From Bosea sp. (in: a-proteobacteria) (lineage in GTDB: Bacteria; Pseudomonadota; Alphaproteobacteria; Rhizobiales; Beijerinckiaceae): 64,000 nucleotides of DNA. Where the stretch lies: NCBI GenBank assembly GCA_023910605.1, contig JAAVVV010000001.1, positions 1,664,698 to 1,728,697 on the forward strand, read 5' to 3'. Positions 37,615 through 49,098 of the stretch are shown piece after piece. The translations under genes and the position numbers were made by a program. How positions within the stretch are numbered: the first letter of the stretch is position 1; each line of letters begins with the position of its first letter. Below the pieces are notes generated by a model that did no database searches, was not told the DNA's origin, and was given only the letters and a program-made list of their open reading frames with translations.

Positions 37615-37775
37615 CGGCTCGGGCGCGCCAGCAGGCTTTCATGCCCGCGCGCCTGATCATGCCTGCGCGCCCGATGCGCAAGCTCCGGCGGCATGGCGAT
37701 GCGCTGCGCCCGCGCGAAATCGAGCGCGACGCCCCCGATGATGTCCGCGATGCTGATCGCGTCGCCGCAAAGGAA
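37615..37775 (-). pseudogene. Glutathione S-transferase C-terminal remnant
   Basis: The minus strand reads FLCGDAISIADIIGGVALDF followed by ARAQRIAMPPEL and LLARPSRSA before a TAG at 37617-37615. This is the conserved C-terminal helix set of a GST (usual form GDxxSIADI). A stop lies 3 codons before it, and no N-terminal thioredoxin domain is found, so only a relic remains. The rest of the 37596-37896 gap holds nothing recognisable. Confidence 0.5.
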
Positions 37776-37896
37776 GGGCGTTCACATGCTTCGCGCGCCA
37801 CGGCGGCTCGTGGGAACGGTGATGCTTCTCAAGATGGGAGCGGGATGGCCAGCAGGCTATGAAGCAAGATGGCTGCGAAGCCCTCTGCGCAGTCCT

Positions 37897-38439
37897 TCAG
37901 CCTTGCGATTTCATGGCCCTGTGCTCCGAGGGCAGCGTAAATCGGCCGCTCCACAGGCCGCGCTGGGCCGCCCGCGCTTCCTGCTCCTCGCGGGGGTAAT
38001 CGCCATAGTCCACAGCGCGCCCCTCGCGCACGATGGCGGCGTTGAGCAGTTCCTCGCCCCGCGTGCAGGCTCCCAGCAGGCGGCCATAACGGTCGCGCCC
38101 CTCGATCCGGCAGATCACGGCCCCGCGCTGCAGGCGCGCATGCAGCCAGCTGCGCGCCACCACGCCGCAGGCATAGTTCCGCCCTGTCCGGTCCGCGCAA
38201 TACTGATCGATTTCGGGGGCATCGACGCCCTTGAGCCGGATTTCCCGGCCGGCCACCCGCAAAGAGTCGCCATCGATGGCCTCGCCAAAGCCGGCCACCT
38301 GATCCGGGGCGTTCCATCGCTGCTCGAGCTGCTGCGCGCCGAGCAAGAGCAGCATCAGCATCCCTGCCCCGGCGAGCCAGTCCACGAGGCGGCTGCGTCG
38401 CCTCCGCGGGCCGCGCGGCCCCAGTTCAGCAGACCGCAT
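37897..38439 (-). CDS. Membrane-anchored thermonuclease (SNase-like) family protein
   Basis: This 180-aa protein has an N-terminal hydrophobic anchor (about residues 22-36, LAGAGMLMLLLLGA) and a staphylococcal-nuclease domain: AIDGDSLRVAGREIRLKGVDAPE (about 55-77) with the calcium-site Asp and catalytic Arg/Glu, then RDRYGRLLGAC. It likely acts on the outer face of the inner membrane. The ATG at 38439 is used; the frame opens at a TTG two codons earlier. Confidence 0.85.
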   Translation of the reverse strand: MRSAELGPRGPRRRRSRLVDWLAGAGMLMLLLLGAQQLEQRWNAPDQVAGFGEAIDGDSLRVAGREIRLKGVDAPEIDQYCADRTGRNYACGVVARSWLHARLQRGAVICRIEGRDRYGRLLGACTRGEELLNAAIVREGRAVDYGDYPREEQEARAAQRGLWSGRFTLPSEHRAMKSQG

Positions 38440-38516
38440 CAGCAAGGCGTTAACGATTCCCGTGCAAGTTTCTGGGTCCCGCGTCTGTCTAGCGTGAAAG
38501 CGTCCCGAGCTCCAGC

Positions 38517-40058
38517 ATGACTGGCCGTCTGACCCCAGAAACCGTTCAGATCGCGCCGGTGGCCACCGCTGCTGTGCGCGCGAACGATGAGGACAGGCTG
38601 GGCCAGCGCCGGCAACTGGGCCGCAATCTCCAGAGCGTGCGTGAACGCCTGACCTCCGCCAGCGGGCTCGAGCGTTCCTTCGAGTCCGAGTTGCTCCGGC
38701 AGTTCGCGGCCAAGGCCTCCGGCGCCTCCTGCATCATCCTCGTCATACTCACGCTGGCCGTCAGCCTGGTGGCCTCGTTCTGGCTGCCTCCGTTCCGCAT
38801 CGCGGTCTGGGGCTCGCTCGGCCTGTCCTCGGCGGTGCTTCTGTTCCTGCTGGCCCGCCGCGCCCTGCGCACCTGGGAGACCGAAACTGGTCTGGGCCGC
38901 CGCAGGCTGGTGATCGGCATGGCCATCGTGGCTGCGATCTGGGCCGGCCTCGTGCTCATGATCCCGGCCGTTGCCGACCCGGCCGCCAAGGTCTTCGTGG
39001 TCGCCGCGCTGATGTTCTACGGCACAGTTGTGGTGATGAGCGCCTACACGGTGCCGCTGGCGGTGCATGTGGCGCTCGGCCCGCTCGCCGTGGCGCTGTG
39101 CACCTTCCTTTGGTTCAACCGCGACTTGGGCACGTTCACCATCGCGGTGGTGGGCATCGTCGGGCAGGCCTTCTTCCTCTTCCTCGCCAACCGGCTCTAT
39201 TCGCAGGCCGTGGCGACGCTGGAGTTCCGGGCCGAGAAGGACATCCTGATCGCGGAGCTTGAAACCGCGACGATCAACTCCGAGGACGCCCGCCGCAAGG
39301 CCGAGGATTCCAACCTGGCCAAGTCCAAGTTCCTGGCCACCATGAGCCATGAGCTGCGCACCCCGCTCAACGCCATCCTGGGCTTCTCCGAGGTGATGAA
39401 GAACGAGGTTTTCGGCCCGCACGGCTCGCCCTCCTATCGCGAATATGCCTCCGACATCCATTCCAGCGGCCAGCATCTGCTCACCCTGATCAACGAGATT
39501 CTTGATCTGTCGCGCATCGAGGCAGGTCGCTACGAGCTCAAGGAAGAAGCTGTCAATCTCGCCCATGTGGCGGATGATTGCCTGCACATGCTCAGCCTCA
39601 GGGCGCGCGGCAAGAGCCAGACCATCCGTCAGGCCGTCGAGCCCAACCTGCCGAAGGTCTGGGCGGATGAGCGCGCCATGCGGCAGATCATCCTGAACAT
39701 CCTCTCCAACGCGGTGAAGTTCACTCCGCAGGGCGGCGACATCGCGCTCAAGGTCGGCTGGACGACCAATGGCGGGCAATACGTCTGCGTCACCGACAAC
39801 GGTCCCGGCATTCCCGAGAGCGAGCTCAACACCGTGCTCTCCAGCTTCGGGCGCGGCTCGCAGGCCATCAAGACTGCCGAGGAGGGTTCGGGCCTTGGCC
39901 TGCCGATCGTCAAGGGTCTGGTGGACCTGCATGGCGGCGTCTTCACGCTCAAGTCCAAGATCAGGGTCGGCACGGAAGTGATGTTCACGATTCCCGCCGC
40001 GCGCGTCATGGAAACGTTGCCGGCCATCGCGCCGGAGCCGGCCCGGCGCATTGCCTGA
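38517..40058 (+). CDS. Membrane sensor histidine kinase (PleC/DivJ-like)
   Basis: This 513-aa protein has about five or six membrane segments (residues 70-225), a short coiled linker, a HisKA domain with H278 in ATMSHELRTPLNAILGFSE, and an HATPase domain: ILNILSNAVKFTP (N box), VTDNGPGIPE (G1) and EEGSGLGLPIVKGLVDLHGG (G2). The HisKA sequence resembles alphaproteobacterial PdhS/PleC kinases that act on DivK/PleD. No response regulator is adjacent, so the partner is not known. Confidence 0.88.
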   Translation: MTGRLTPETVQIAPVATAAVRANDEDRLGQRRQLGRNLQSVRERLTSASGLERSFESELLRQFAAKASGASCIILVILTLAVSLVASFWLPPFRIAVWGSLGLSSAVLLFLLARRALRTWETETGLGRRRLVIGMAIVAAIWAGLVLMIPAVADPAAKVFVVAALMFYGTVVVMSAYTVPLAVHVALGPLAVALCTFLWFNRDLGTFTIAVVGIVGQAFFLFLANRLYSQAVATLEFRAEKDILIAELETATINSEDARRKAEDSNLAKSKFLATMSHELRTPLNAILGFSEVMKNEVFGPHGSPSYREYASDIHSSGQHLLTLINEILDLSRIEAGRYELKEEAVNLAHVADDCLHMLSLRARGKSQTIRQAVEPNLPKVWADERAMRQIILNILSNAVKFTPQGGDIALKVGWTTNGGQYVCVTDNGPGIPESELNTVLSSFGRGSQAIKTAEEGSGLGLPIVKGLVDLHGGVFTLKSKIRVGTEVMFTIPAARVMETLPAIAPEPARRIA

Positions 40059-40266
40059 ACGTCGCGTCAACCGCGATTGACAGCTCTTTCGCCATCTCAT
40101 AGCTTTTTTGCGTGATCGAATTCGAGGCTGGACGAGCTGGTCGAGGCTGCCGCTTCAAGCGGAACCGTTGCGTTTTGCCGTCATCTCTCTCCAGGATTTC
40201 GATGAACACGCGGCTCCGCGAAAGGCGGACCGGCACTCTGGCAATGACGAAAAGGCATCACCTGAT

Positions 40267-40476
40267 ATGGCAAGCGGCACCGTGAAATGGTTCAACGCCA
40301 CCAAGGGCTACGGTTTCATCCAGCCCGATGACGGCTCCAAGGACATCTTCGTCCACATCTCCGCAGTGGAACGCGCGGGGCTGAAGGAACTGAGGGAAGG
40401 CCAGAAGATATCCTTCGAAATGGCCACGGACCGCCGGACCGGCAAGCAATCCGCCGACCAGTTGCGCGTAAGCTGA
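40267..40476 (+). CDS. Cold-shock protein, CspA family
   Basis: This 69-aa single-stranded nucleic-acid-binding protein has RNP1 [10 protein letters not shown] and RNP2 DIFVHISAV, with the usual start [13 protein letters not shown]. It acts as an RNA chaperone. The ATG at 40267 is preceded by a 200-bp untranslated region after the kinase gene, a common place for cold-responsive leader structure, although none was resolved here. The 40477-40663 gap to ureC is empty. Confidence 0.95.
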   Translation: MASGTVKWFNATKGYGFIQPDDGSKDIFVHISAVERAGLKELREGQKISFEMATDRRTGKQSADQLRVS

Positions 40477-40663
40477 GCCAGGCCGCAGCCTCATCGCCAC
40501 ACACTCGAAATCCGTCAGACCGGAGCGGCCCATCGCGAAGCTCCCGAAAAGGAGCTGCATCACGATGGCCGCTGTGAGGCGACCCGACGTGACCGTTCAT
40601 GAGTTTGTGGCCTGATATCGCTTGTCATTGATGGCAAATTGCAACGTGAAATCAATCATGCCC

Positions 40664-42379
40664 TCAAAACAAGAAATACCGCTGCGCCATGGGCAGCGCC
40701 TTCATCGGCTCGCACACCAGTAGCTCGCCATCGGCGGTGACGGCATAGGTCTCGGCGTCGATGCGGATGTCGGGCGTGGCGTCGTTGTGGATCATGCTCT
40801 TCTTGGAGATGCCGCCCCGCACATTGGCTACGGCCACGCAAGCCTTGGAGAGGCCAAGCCTTTTCGCGCCGCCATTGGCGATGAAGGCCTGGCTGACGAA
40901 GGTGACGGAGGTGGCCGTCATTGCCTTGCCATAGGCGCCGAACATGGGCCGGTAGTGCACCGGCTGCGGGGTCGGGATCGAGGCATTGGGGTCGCCCATC
41001 GGCACGGCGGCGATGGCGCCGCCCTTTATGATCATGGAGGGCTTCACGCCGAAGAAGGCGGGGTCGAACAGCACGAGGTCGGCCATCTTGCCGGTCGCGA
41101 TCGAGCCGATATGCGCCGAGACGCCGTGCGCTATGGCCGGGTTGATCGTGTATTTCGCGACATAGCGCTTGGCGCGGAAATTGTCGTTGCCGCGCCCGGC
41201 ATCCTCGGGCAGCGCGCCGCGCTGCACCTTCATCTTGTGCGCGGTCTGCCAGGTGCGGGTGATGACCTCGCCGACCCGGCCCATGGCCTGGCTGTCGGAA
41301 CTCATCATCGAGAGCGCGCCAAGGTCATGCAGGATGTCTTCGGCTGCGATGGTTTCCTTCCTTATGCGGCTCTCGGCGAAGGCGAGATCCTCGGGGATGG
41401 ACGGGTCGAGATGGTGGCACACCATCAGCATGTCGAGGTGTTCGTCGAGCGTGTTGACGGTGAAGGGCCGCGTCGGATTCGTGGATGAGGGCAGGACATT
41501 GTGCAGCCCCGCCACCTTCATGATGTCGGGCGCATGGCCGCCGCCCGCGCCTTCGGTGTGGAAGGCATGGATGGTGCGGCCCTTGAAGGCGGCAATGGTG
41601 TCATCGACATAGCCGGCCTCGTTGAGCGTGTCCGAATGCAGCATCACCTGGATGTCATGGTCATCGGCAACGCTCAGGCAGTTGTCGATGGCGGCCGGGG
41701 TGGTGCCCCAGTCCTCGTGCAGCTTCAGCGCGCAGGCGCCGGCCTCGATCATCTCGACCAGCGCCGCAGGGGTCGCCGCATTGCCCTTGCCGGAAAAGGC
41801 GAGGTTCATCGGAAAGCTGTCGGCGGCGCGCAGCATCTGGCTCATGTGCCAGGGGCCCGGCGTGCAGGTGGTGGCCGATGTGCCGGCCGAGGGGCCAGTG
41901 CCGCCGCCCAGCATGGTGGTCAGCCCGCTCATCAGCGCATCCTCGATCTGCTGCGGGCAGATGAAGTGGATGTGGCTGTCGAAGCCGCCGGCCGTGACGA
42001 TCTTGCCCTCGCCGGCGATCACGTCCGTGCCGGGGCCGATGAGGATGGTGACGCCCGGCTGGATGTCGGGGTTGCCGGCCTTGCCGATGCCGCTGATGCG
42101 CCCGTTCCTGATGCCGATGTCGGCCTTCACGATCCCCCAATGGTCGAGGATCAGAGCGTTGGTGATCACCGTGTCGGCCGCGCCCTCGGCATTGCTCATC
42201 TGCCCCTGGCCCATGCCGTCGCGGATGACCTTGCCGCCGCCGAACTTCACCTCCTCGCCATAGGTGGTGAAGTCGCGCTCGACCTCTATGACGAGATCCG
42301 TGTCGGCAAGCCGCACCCTGTCGCCGGTGGTCGGCCCGAACATGTCGGCATAGGCGGAACGGGCGATGCGAAAGGCCAT
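40664..42379 (-). CDS. ureC: Urease subunit alpha
   Basis: This 571-aa catalytic subunit hydrolyses urea at a di-nickel site. Ligands visible are H136 and H138 in DSHIHF, the carbamylated K219 in [11 protein letters not shown], and the flap segment [20 protein letters not shown] with the catalytic His. The length is standard. It follows ureAB by 147 bp on the same strand. Confidence 0.97.
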   Translation of the reverse strand: MAFRIARSAYADMFGPTTGDRVRLADTDLVIEVERDFTTYGEEVKFGGGKVIRDGMGQGQMSNAEGAADTVITNALILDHWGIVKADIGIRNGRISGIGKAGNPDIQPGVTILIGPGTDVIAGEGKIVTAGGFDSHIHFICPQQIEDALMSGLTTMLGGGTGPSAGTSATTCTPGPWHMSQMLRAADSFPMNLAFSGKGNAATPAALVEMIEAGACALKLHEDWGTTPAAIDNCLSVADDHDIQVMLHSDTLNEAGYVDDTIAAFKGRTIHAFHTEGAGGGHAPDIMKVAGLHNVLPSSTNPTRPFTVNTLDEHLDMLMVCHHLDPSIPEDLAFAESRIRKETIAAEDILHDLGALSMMSSDSQAMGRVGEVITRTWQTAHKMKVQRGALPEDAGRGNDNFRAKRYVAKYTINPAIAHGVSAHIGSIATGKMADLVLFDPAFFGVKPSMIIKGGAIAAVPMGDPNASIPTPQPVHYRPMFGAYGKAMTATSVTFVSQAFIANGGAKRLGLSKACVAVANVRGGISKKSMIHNDATPDIRIDAETYAVTADGELLVCEPMKALPMAQRYFLF

Positions 42380-42526
42380 GGATCAGGCTCCTGCCGGCGG
42401 ATCGTCAGATCGGGAAGGCGAGGGCGAGGGGCGGGAGTCGAGGGGCGGGAGGCGCTTCATGATTGTGGTCCTTGTCAAAAAACGGTGGTCATCGTGGCGC
42501 CGGGATACGGGTTTGGCGCAATCGGA

Positions 42527-43147
42527 TCACAGCGCGCCCATCACCTTCTGCTGGAAGCCGTAGACCTCGCGCTTGCCCGCCAGCGCGACGAGGGTGATCT
42601 CGCGGCTCTGGCCCGGCTCGAAGCGCACGGCCGTGCCGGCCGCGATGTCGAGGCGCATGCCGCGCGCCTTGGCCCGCTCGAAGCTCAGCGCGGCGTTCGT
42701 CTCGAAGAAATGGTAATGGCTGCCGACCTGGATCGGCCTGTCGCCTGTGTTTGCGACCGTGAGCGTCACGGTGGCGCGGCCCTCGTTGAGCACGAGATCA
42801 CCGGGCAGCGTCTCCACCTTGCCCGGCTCAAGGGCATGGCTGGCGGAGCGGATCGGCTCATGGACCGTCACCAGCTTGGTGCCGTCCGGAAAGGTCGCCT
42901 CCACCTGCACGTCGTGGATCATCTCGGCGATGCCGTCCATGACCTGCTCGGCGGTGAGCACATGCGCGCCCGCCTCCATGAGGTCGGCCACCGAACGCCC
43001 GTCGCGCGCCCCCTCGATGACGAAATCGGTGATCAGCGCCACGGCTTCTGGATAGTTCAGCTTCACGCCGCGATCGAGCCTGCGCCGCGCCACCATTGCG
43101 GCCATCGAGACCAGCAGCTTGTCCTTTTCGCGGGGCGACAACATCAT
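42527..43147 (-). CDS. ureAB: Fused urease gamma/beta subunit
   Basis: This 206-aa protein joins UreA (about residues 1-100, [21 protein letters not shown] and [20 protein letters not shown]) to UreB (about 105-206, [37 protein letters not shown]). Separate gamma and beta genes are usual; fusion is known from Helicobacter and some other bacteria. The ATG at 43147 is used. It lies between ureD and ureC. No ureE, ureF or ureG is found in the window. Confidence 0.95.
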   Translation of the reverse strand: MMLSPREKDKLLVSMAAMVARRRLDRGVKLNYPEAVALITDFVIEGARDGRSVADLMEAGAHVLTAEQVMDGIAEMIHDVQVEATFPDGTKLVTVHEPIRSASHALEPGKVETLPGDLVLNEGRATVTLTVANTGDRPIQVGSHYHFFETNAALSFERAKARGMRLDIAAGTAVRFEPGQSREITLVALAGKREVYGFQQKVMGAL

Positions 43148-43166
43148 GGGATTGGGTCCTCAGGTG

Positions 43167-44048
43167 TCAGGTTTGCCAGCTGCGCGGCAAGGCGCGGCCG
43201 GTGAGATGGATCATCAGGCGGGCAAGATCCGCCCGCAACGCGGCGGCGTCCGGCGAGAGCAGCCGCGCCACGATCAGGTCGGGCAGGGCGCTGGCTCCGC
43301 ATTCCGAGACGGCGCCCGCCATCGCCTCGCGCGCCCCCTCCAGCCGTTCATGGGCTTGCGGCGCGGCCACCAGCACCGTGGCCACGGCACGCGCGCCGCC
43401 GGCGATGGCCTGCCGCTGAAGCAGGGCATGGACCTTGCCCGCAAGGCGCACATCCTCGGCAAAGATCAGCCGACCGCCGCGCCGCACGCGCCAGCGATCG
43501 GCGAAGCGGGCCTCGTCCAGCGCCTCGCCCATGGCGCTGCGGCCGAAATACAGGCTTTCGCAGGCGATCAGCGTGGCGTCCGGCGCCAGATCGGCCTCGA
43601 GCGTGCGGCCCAGATGGGCCTGGCCGAAAAGGATGGCCTCCTGCGGCAGCCAGTCGAGCCGCGCGCCGGGCTTGATGCGGATGCGGGTGTCCACCCGGGT
43701 TTCGGGGCCCTGGCTGCGGTAGATCTTCTCTGCCGCCTGCGTGGTGACCACCGCTTCCGCCCCGGCCTCGACATGGAGCCCGGTCAGCAGGCTGTCGCCC
43801 CCCGTCATGCCGCCGCCGGTATTGATCAGCACGGCTTCGCAGGGGCCGCCATGCGCACGGGGAAAGCGCACCCTGAAACCGCCTCTCTCGTCCGCCTCTG
43901 TCCTGACGGTGCGCGGCCCTGCTCGTTCGAAACGGATGCGCACGCCGCCCTGCGCGCGGATGTGCGCCGGCACGAGCGGAAGCGGACAGGGCGCTGTCGA
44001 CGATCCGTCATGATCCGGGTTGTCCTGATGAAGCGGCTGATCGAGCAT
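43167..44048 (-). CDS. ureD: Urease accessory protein UreD
   Basis: This 293-aa protein is part of the UreDFG nickel-insertion complex. Family marks are LINTGGGMTGGDSLLTGLHVE (about residues 74-94), TQAAEKIYRS and ACESLYFGRSAMGE. The ATG at 44048 (MLDQPLHQ) was chosen because the sequence before it has no UreD similarity, although the frame is open to 44234. It is first in the ureD-ureAB-ureC operon. Confidence 0.92.
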   Translation of the reverse strand: MLDQPLHQDNPDHDGSSTAPCPLPLVPAHIRAQGGVRIRFERAGPRTVRTEADERGGFRVRFPRAHGGPCEAVLINTGGGMTGGDSLLTGLHVEAGAEAVVTTQAAEKIYRSQGPETRVDTRIRIKPGARLDWLPQEAILFGQAHLGRTLEADLAPDATLIACESLYFGRSAMGEALDEARFADRWRVRRGGRLIFAEDVRLAGKVHALLQRQAIAGGARAVATVLVAAPQAHERLEGAREAMAGAVSECGASALPDLIVARLLSPDAAALRADLARLMIHLTGRALPRSWQT

Positions 44049-45698
<1,650 letters not shown>

Positions 45699-45771
45699 TC
45701 CATGGCCTGCGCCGCTGCGCCGGCGCCCAGACAGGTGAAGCCGACACGCAAGATCGGCCACCCCAGATTGC

Positions 45772-45798
45772 AACCCCGGCCTCGCGCCGGGGTTTTTT
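45772..45798 (+). terminator. Terminator after the TRAP binding-protein gene
   Basis: AACCCCGGC / GCCGGGGTT arms around CTCGC are followed by TTTTTT, 74 bp after the stop codon. Confidence 0.92.
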
Positions 45799-45854
45799 CT
45801 TGGCGGCGCTGCCGCCGCCGACATGCTAGGCTCCCGAAAAAGCGGAGTGATCCG

Positions 45855-46265
45855 ATGGCGCAGGATATCTCTTCAGCTGCTCAGCCACGTCCGGCATGGC
45901 GTGCGCGCGACGCCCGCGCTGCCTCCCGCGCATTCGCGGCGTGCGCCCTGGCCGGAGCGATGCTGGCGGTGCCCGCCCTCGCGGAGACGCCGACGCGCCG
46001 TGCCGCGCCGGCCGCGCCCATCGCACCGCCTTGCCCTGAATATGGTCCGGGCTTCGTGCGCCTTTCGAGTGGCGGCTGCGTGCGTGTCGGCGGCTATGTG
46101 CGCGGCGAGGCCGTGGTGCGCCAGCGCCGCTCGTCCTGGGAAGGGCGTTCTGCGCCCGTGCCGGCGCTGGGCGCGGGCTCGGGCGTTTCGCTCGAATGGC
46201 GCTCGGCCCCGGCCTCGGCCCCGGCGAGGGCGGTGGTGAGGATGCGCGGCGAGCGGCTGCCTTGA
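45855..46265 (+). CDS. Small exported protein with a porin-like N-terminal motif
   Basis: This 136-aa protein has a signal-like hydrophobic stretch (about residues 26-42, AACALAGAMLAVPALAE). Its mature segment PCPEYGPGFVRLSSGGCVRV followed by GGYVRGE resembles the start of alphaproteobacterial Porin_2 proteins, including the paired cysteines of the first loop. A full porin would be 350-500 aa; here the frame ends 75 residues later with an Arg-rich, low-complexity tail. It may be a truncated porin or a small envelope protein. It lies between convergent TRAP genes and has its own start (ATG 45855) just after a terminator. Confidence 0.55.
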   Translation: MAQDISSAAQPRPAWRARDARAASRAFAACALAGAMLAVPALAETPTRRAAPAAPIAPPCPEYGPGFVRLSSGGCVRVGGYVRGEAVVRQRRSSWEGRSAPVPALGAGSGVSLEWRSAPASAPARAVVRMRGERLP

Positions 46266-46287
46266 GAGGCAGCCGCCGCCTGCCGCT

Positions 46288-48270
46288 TCACTGGATGCGC
46301 GGCGGCTGCGTCAGGTCCAGCGGCGGCAGCCCTCCCGGCCCGCCCCCTGGTGCGTCAAGGCTGGGAATGCCGATATTGTTGAACTGCTGGTTGATCTGGT
46401 CCTGGTTCAGCTGAACTGCGGATTTCTTGTAGTGCATCACCATCTGCGGGAAGGTGATGACAAGCGCGACCATGAGGCACTGGATCACGACGAAGGGAAC
46501 AGCTCCCCAGTAGATCTGCCCTGTGGTGATGGGCTCCATCGACTTGCCGGTGACCTTGTCGGTGTAGGCGAATTTCGGCGCCACCGAGCGCAGGTAGAAC
46601 AGCGCGAAGCCAAAGGGCGGGTGCATGAACGAGGTCTGCATGTTCACGCCCAGGATGACGCCGAACCAGATCAGGTCGATTCCCAGCTTCTCGGCCGGCG
46701 GCCCCAGCAGCGGCACGATAATGAAGGCCAGCTCGAAGAAGTCGAGGAAGAAGGCCAGCAGGAACACGATGACGTTCACGACGACAAGGAACCCGACCTG
46801 GCCGCCCGGCAGCGAGACGAGCAGGTGCTCCACCCACAGATGGCCGTTCACGCCATAGAAGGTGAGCGAGAACACCCGCGCGCCGAGCAGGATGAACAGC
46901 ACGAAGGCGGAGAGCTTCGCCGTGGATTCGATCGCCGAACGGATGATGCCCCAATTCAGCCGGTTGGGCTCGTTGGACATGTAGCGCTTGAGGCCCGCCA
47001 GCAGGATCGCGCCGGCCGCGCCCATGGCGCCGCCTTCCGTCGGCGTGGCGACGCCGATGAAGATCGTGCCGAGCACCAGGAAGATCAGCGCCAGGGGCGG
47101 CACCATCACGAAGGTGACCTGGGTGGCGATGCGGGACATCAGGCGAAAGCCGGTGGCGCGCTCGATGAAGCCGACCACTGTGGCGTAGAGCGCGCCGGCG
47201 GCCAGCGCCTCGGAGAGCAGGGCCCAGTTGCCGTAGCCGGCGTTCTTGAGAAAGTACCAGCCGGCAGCAAGCGCCAGCGTGATGAGCGCCGTCAGCGGCG
47301 CGCGCTTGGCGCCGAAGGCCCGGTGGAAGACCGCGCACAGGAAGGACACCACAACGCCCACCGACATGGTCAGGATGACGAAATCGGCACCGCCCTTCAC
47401 ACTGGTCTGGCCGAGCACATAGATGCCCACCACCGCCGAGAACAGCACGAGCACGCCCAACTGCCAGACCCCGCGCGAGCCATCCGGCTCCTTGAAGCCG
47501 ATGTCTGCAACCGGAAGACCGGGAACGTAGGAGGGGCGGAACAGGCCGACAAGGAAGATGTAGCCGGCATACATGGCCGAGAGCACGAGGCCGGGGATGA
47601 AGGCGCCCTCATACATGTCGCCCACCGAGCGGCCGAGCTGGTCCGCCATCACGATCAGCACCAGCGACGGCGGAATGATCTGCGCCAGCGTGCCTGAGGC
47701 CGCGATGACACCCGAGGCGACGCGCCGGTCATAGCCGTAGCGCAGCATGATCGGCAGCGAGATGAGGCCCATGGAGATGACCGAGGCGGCCACGACGCCC
47801 GTGGTGGCGGCAAGTAGCGCCCCCACGAAGATGACAGCGTAGGCAAGCCCGCCACGGATCGTGCCGAAGAGCTGGCCGATCGTGTCGAGCAGATCCTCCG
47901 CCATGCCGGAGCGTTCCAGCACCAGGCCCATGAAGGTGAAGAACGGGATGGCGAGCAGCACGTCATTGTTCATCGTGCCGTAGATGCGCTCGGGCAGCGC
48001 CTGAAGGAAGTTCGGCACGAACAGGCCAAGCTCGATCCCGATGATGGCGAAGAACAGGCCGTTGGCCGCCAGCGCGAAGGCCACCGGATAGCCCAGCAGC
48101 AGGAACACCACCAGCGCGGCGAACATGATCGGCGCCATGTTGTCCTTGACGAAGCCCGAGAGGCCGCCGCCGGCTGTGGCGGCCATGGCATCGCCCGTGT
48201 GCAGCGCCAGCATCGCAAGGGCGGCGATGGACGCCAGCCCGGCGGCGCGCAGGAAGAATCGCAGTGTCAT
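46288..48270 (-). CDS. TRAP transporter large permease (DctM family)
   Basis: This 660-aa protein, longer than the usual 430, has about 14 hydrophobic segments and DctM motifs: PFFTFMGLVLERSGMAEDLL, GVVAASVISMGLISLP, ASGTLAQIIPPSLVLIVMADQ and GVATPTEGGAMGAAGAI. The extra length is an internal insertion with added membrane segments (about residues 270-400), as in large keto-acid/mannitol-type TRAP permeases. A signal-like N-terminus follows the ATG at 48270. An ATG at 48306, overlapping the dctQ stop, is an alternative start. The C-terminus ends in a Gly/Pro-rich tail. Confidence 0.88.
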   Translation of the reverse strand: MTLRFFLRAAGLASIAALAMLALHTGDAMAATAGGGLSGFVKDNMAPIMFAALVVFLLLGYPVAFALAANGLFFAIIGIELGLFVPNFLQALPERIYGTMNNDVLLAIPFFTFMGLVLERSGMAEDLLDTIGQLFGTIRGGLAYAVIFVGALLAATTGVVAASVISMGLISLPIMLRYGYDRRVASGVIAASGTLAQIIPPSLVLIVMADQLGRSVGDMYEGAFIPGLVLSAMYAGYIFLVGLFRPSYVPGLPVADIGFKEPDGSRGVWQLGVLVLFSAVVGIYVLGQTSVKGGADFVILTMSVGVVVSFLCAVFHRAFGAKRAPLTALITLALAAGWYFLKNAGYGNWALLSEALAAGALYATVVGFIERATGFRLMSRIATQVTFVMVPPLALIFLVLGTIFIGVATPTEGGAMGAAGAILLAGLKRYMSNEPNRLNWGIIRSAIESTAKLSAFVLFILLGARVFSLTFYGVNGHLWVEHLLVSLPGGQVGFLVVVNVIVFLLAFFLDFFELAFIIVPLLGPPAEKLGIDLIWFGVILGVNMQTSFMHPPFGFALFYLRSVAPKFAYTDKVTGKSMEPITTGQIYWGAVPFVVIQCLMVALVITFPQMVMHYKKSAVQLNQDQINQQFNNIGIPSLDAPGGGPGGLPPLDLTQPPRIQ

Positions 48271-48305
48271 GGACAGATTTCCGGAAAAGGAGAGGCGGGC
48301 GGGCA

Positions 48306-48959
48306 TCAGGAGCCGGGCCGGTTGGCGCCGGGCGCAGGCTCGGCCGCAGCGATGGGAGCGAGGCCGTCGGCCTGGGCCTGCTTCAGCAGCCGTTCGGCCT
48401 CGGCCAGCGCCGCTGCCGCATGGCCGCCGTCGCTGGCGGTGTGCGTATGGTCCTCGATCAGCCCGCGCATGATCGCGATGCGCTTGATGATTTCCGAGAT
48501 GCCCTGCACCGCGAGCAGGAAGAAGCCGATGACCACCAGCGACTTTGCCGGCCATTGCGGCAGGCCGCCGGCGTTCAGCGATTGCTCGTTGAGGGCAAAG
48601 GAGCGCGTGAAGAAGGGCCAGCCGTCGATGATCATGATGATGCAGAACGGCATCAGGAACAGCACGTGGCCGACCAGGTCGATGACCTGCTTGAGCCAGC
48701 GCGGGAAAAGGTTGTTCACGATGTCGATGCGGATGTGCTCCTGCGCGATCAGCGTCCAGGGCGCGCACAGAAGGAACACCGCGCCAAACAGCACCCATTG
48801 CAGTTCGAGCCAGGCGTTGGACGACAGGTCGAAGAGCTTGCGGATGATGGCGTTCACGGTCGCGACAAGGATCGCGACCCCGATCAGCCAGGCGACGATG
48901 CGTCCGATGCGCGTGTTGGCCGCGTCGATGGCGCGGCTGAAGGAAAGTAGACCACCCAA
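48306..48959 (-). CDS. TRAP transporter small permease (DctQ family)
   Basis: This about 217-aa protein has four membrane helices and DctQ features: AWLIGVAILVATVNAIIRK, AWLELQWVLFGAVFLLCAP, EHIRIDIV and PWPAKS-like region before the last helix. The start proposed is a TTG at 48959, because AAGGGGG precedes it by 7 bp and the protein then begins close to the first helix. ATG codons at 49019 and 49082 are in frame but lack ribosome sites. It precedes dctM with a 1-base overlap if the longer dctM start is used. An extra Ala-rich C-terminal tail of about 45 residues is present. Confidence 0.8.
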   Translation of the reverse strand: MGGLLSFSRAIDAANTRIGRIVAWLIGVAILVATVNAIIRKLFDLSSNAWLELQWVLFGAVFLLCAPWTLIAQEHIRIDIVNNLFPRWLKQVIDLVGHVLFLMPFCIIMIIDGWPFFTRSFALNEQSLNAGGLPQWPAKSLVVIGFFLLAVQGISEIIKRIAIMRGLIEDHTHTASDGGHAAAALAEAERLLKQAQADGLAPIAAAEPAPGANRPGS

Positions 48960-49098
48960 AATGCTGCCCCCTTTTCGCGCCCGGCTCGCGTCAGGACGCC
49001 TGCCGAAAGCACAATGCATGGCTGTTGTTTGACGGGGTGATAACCAAGGCAATTCCCAGCCGCAAGCTGATATTTGCGCCAATGGCAGGCCTTGGCGG

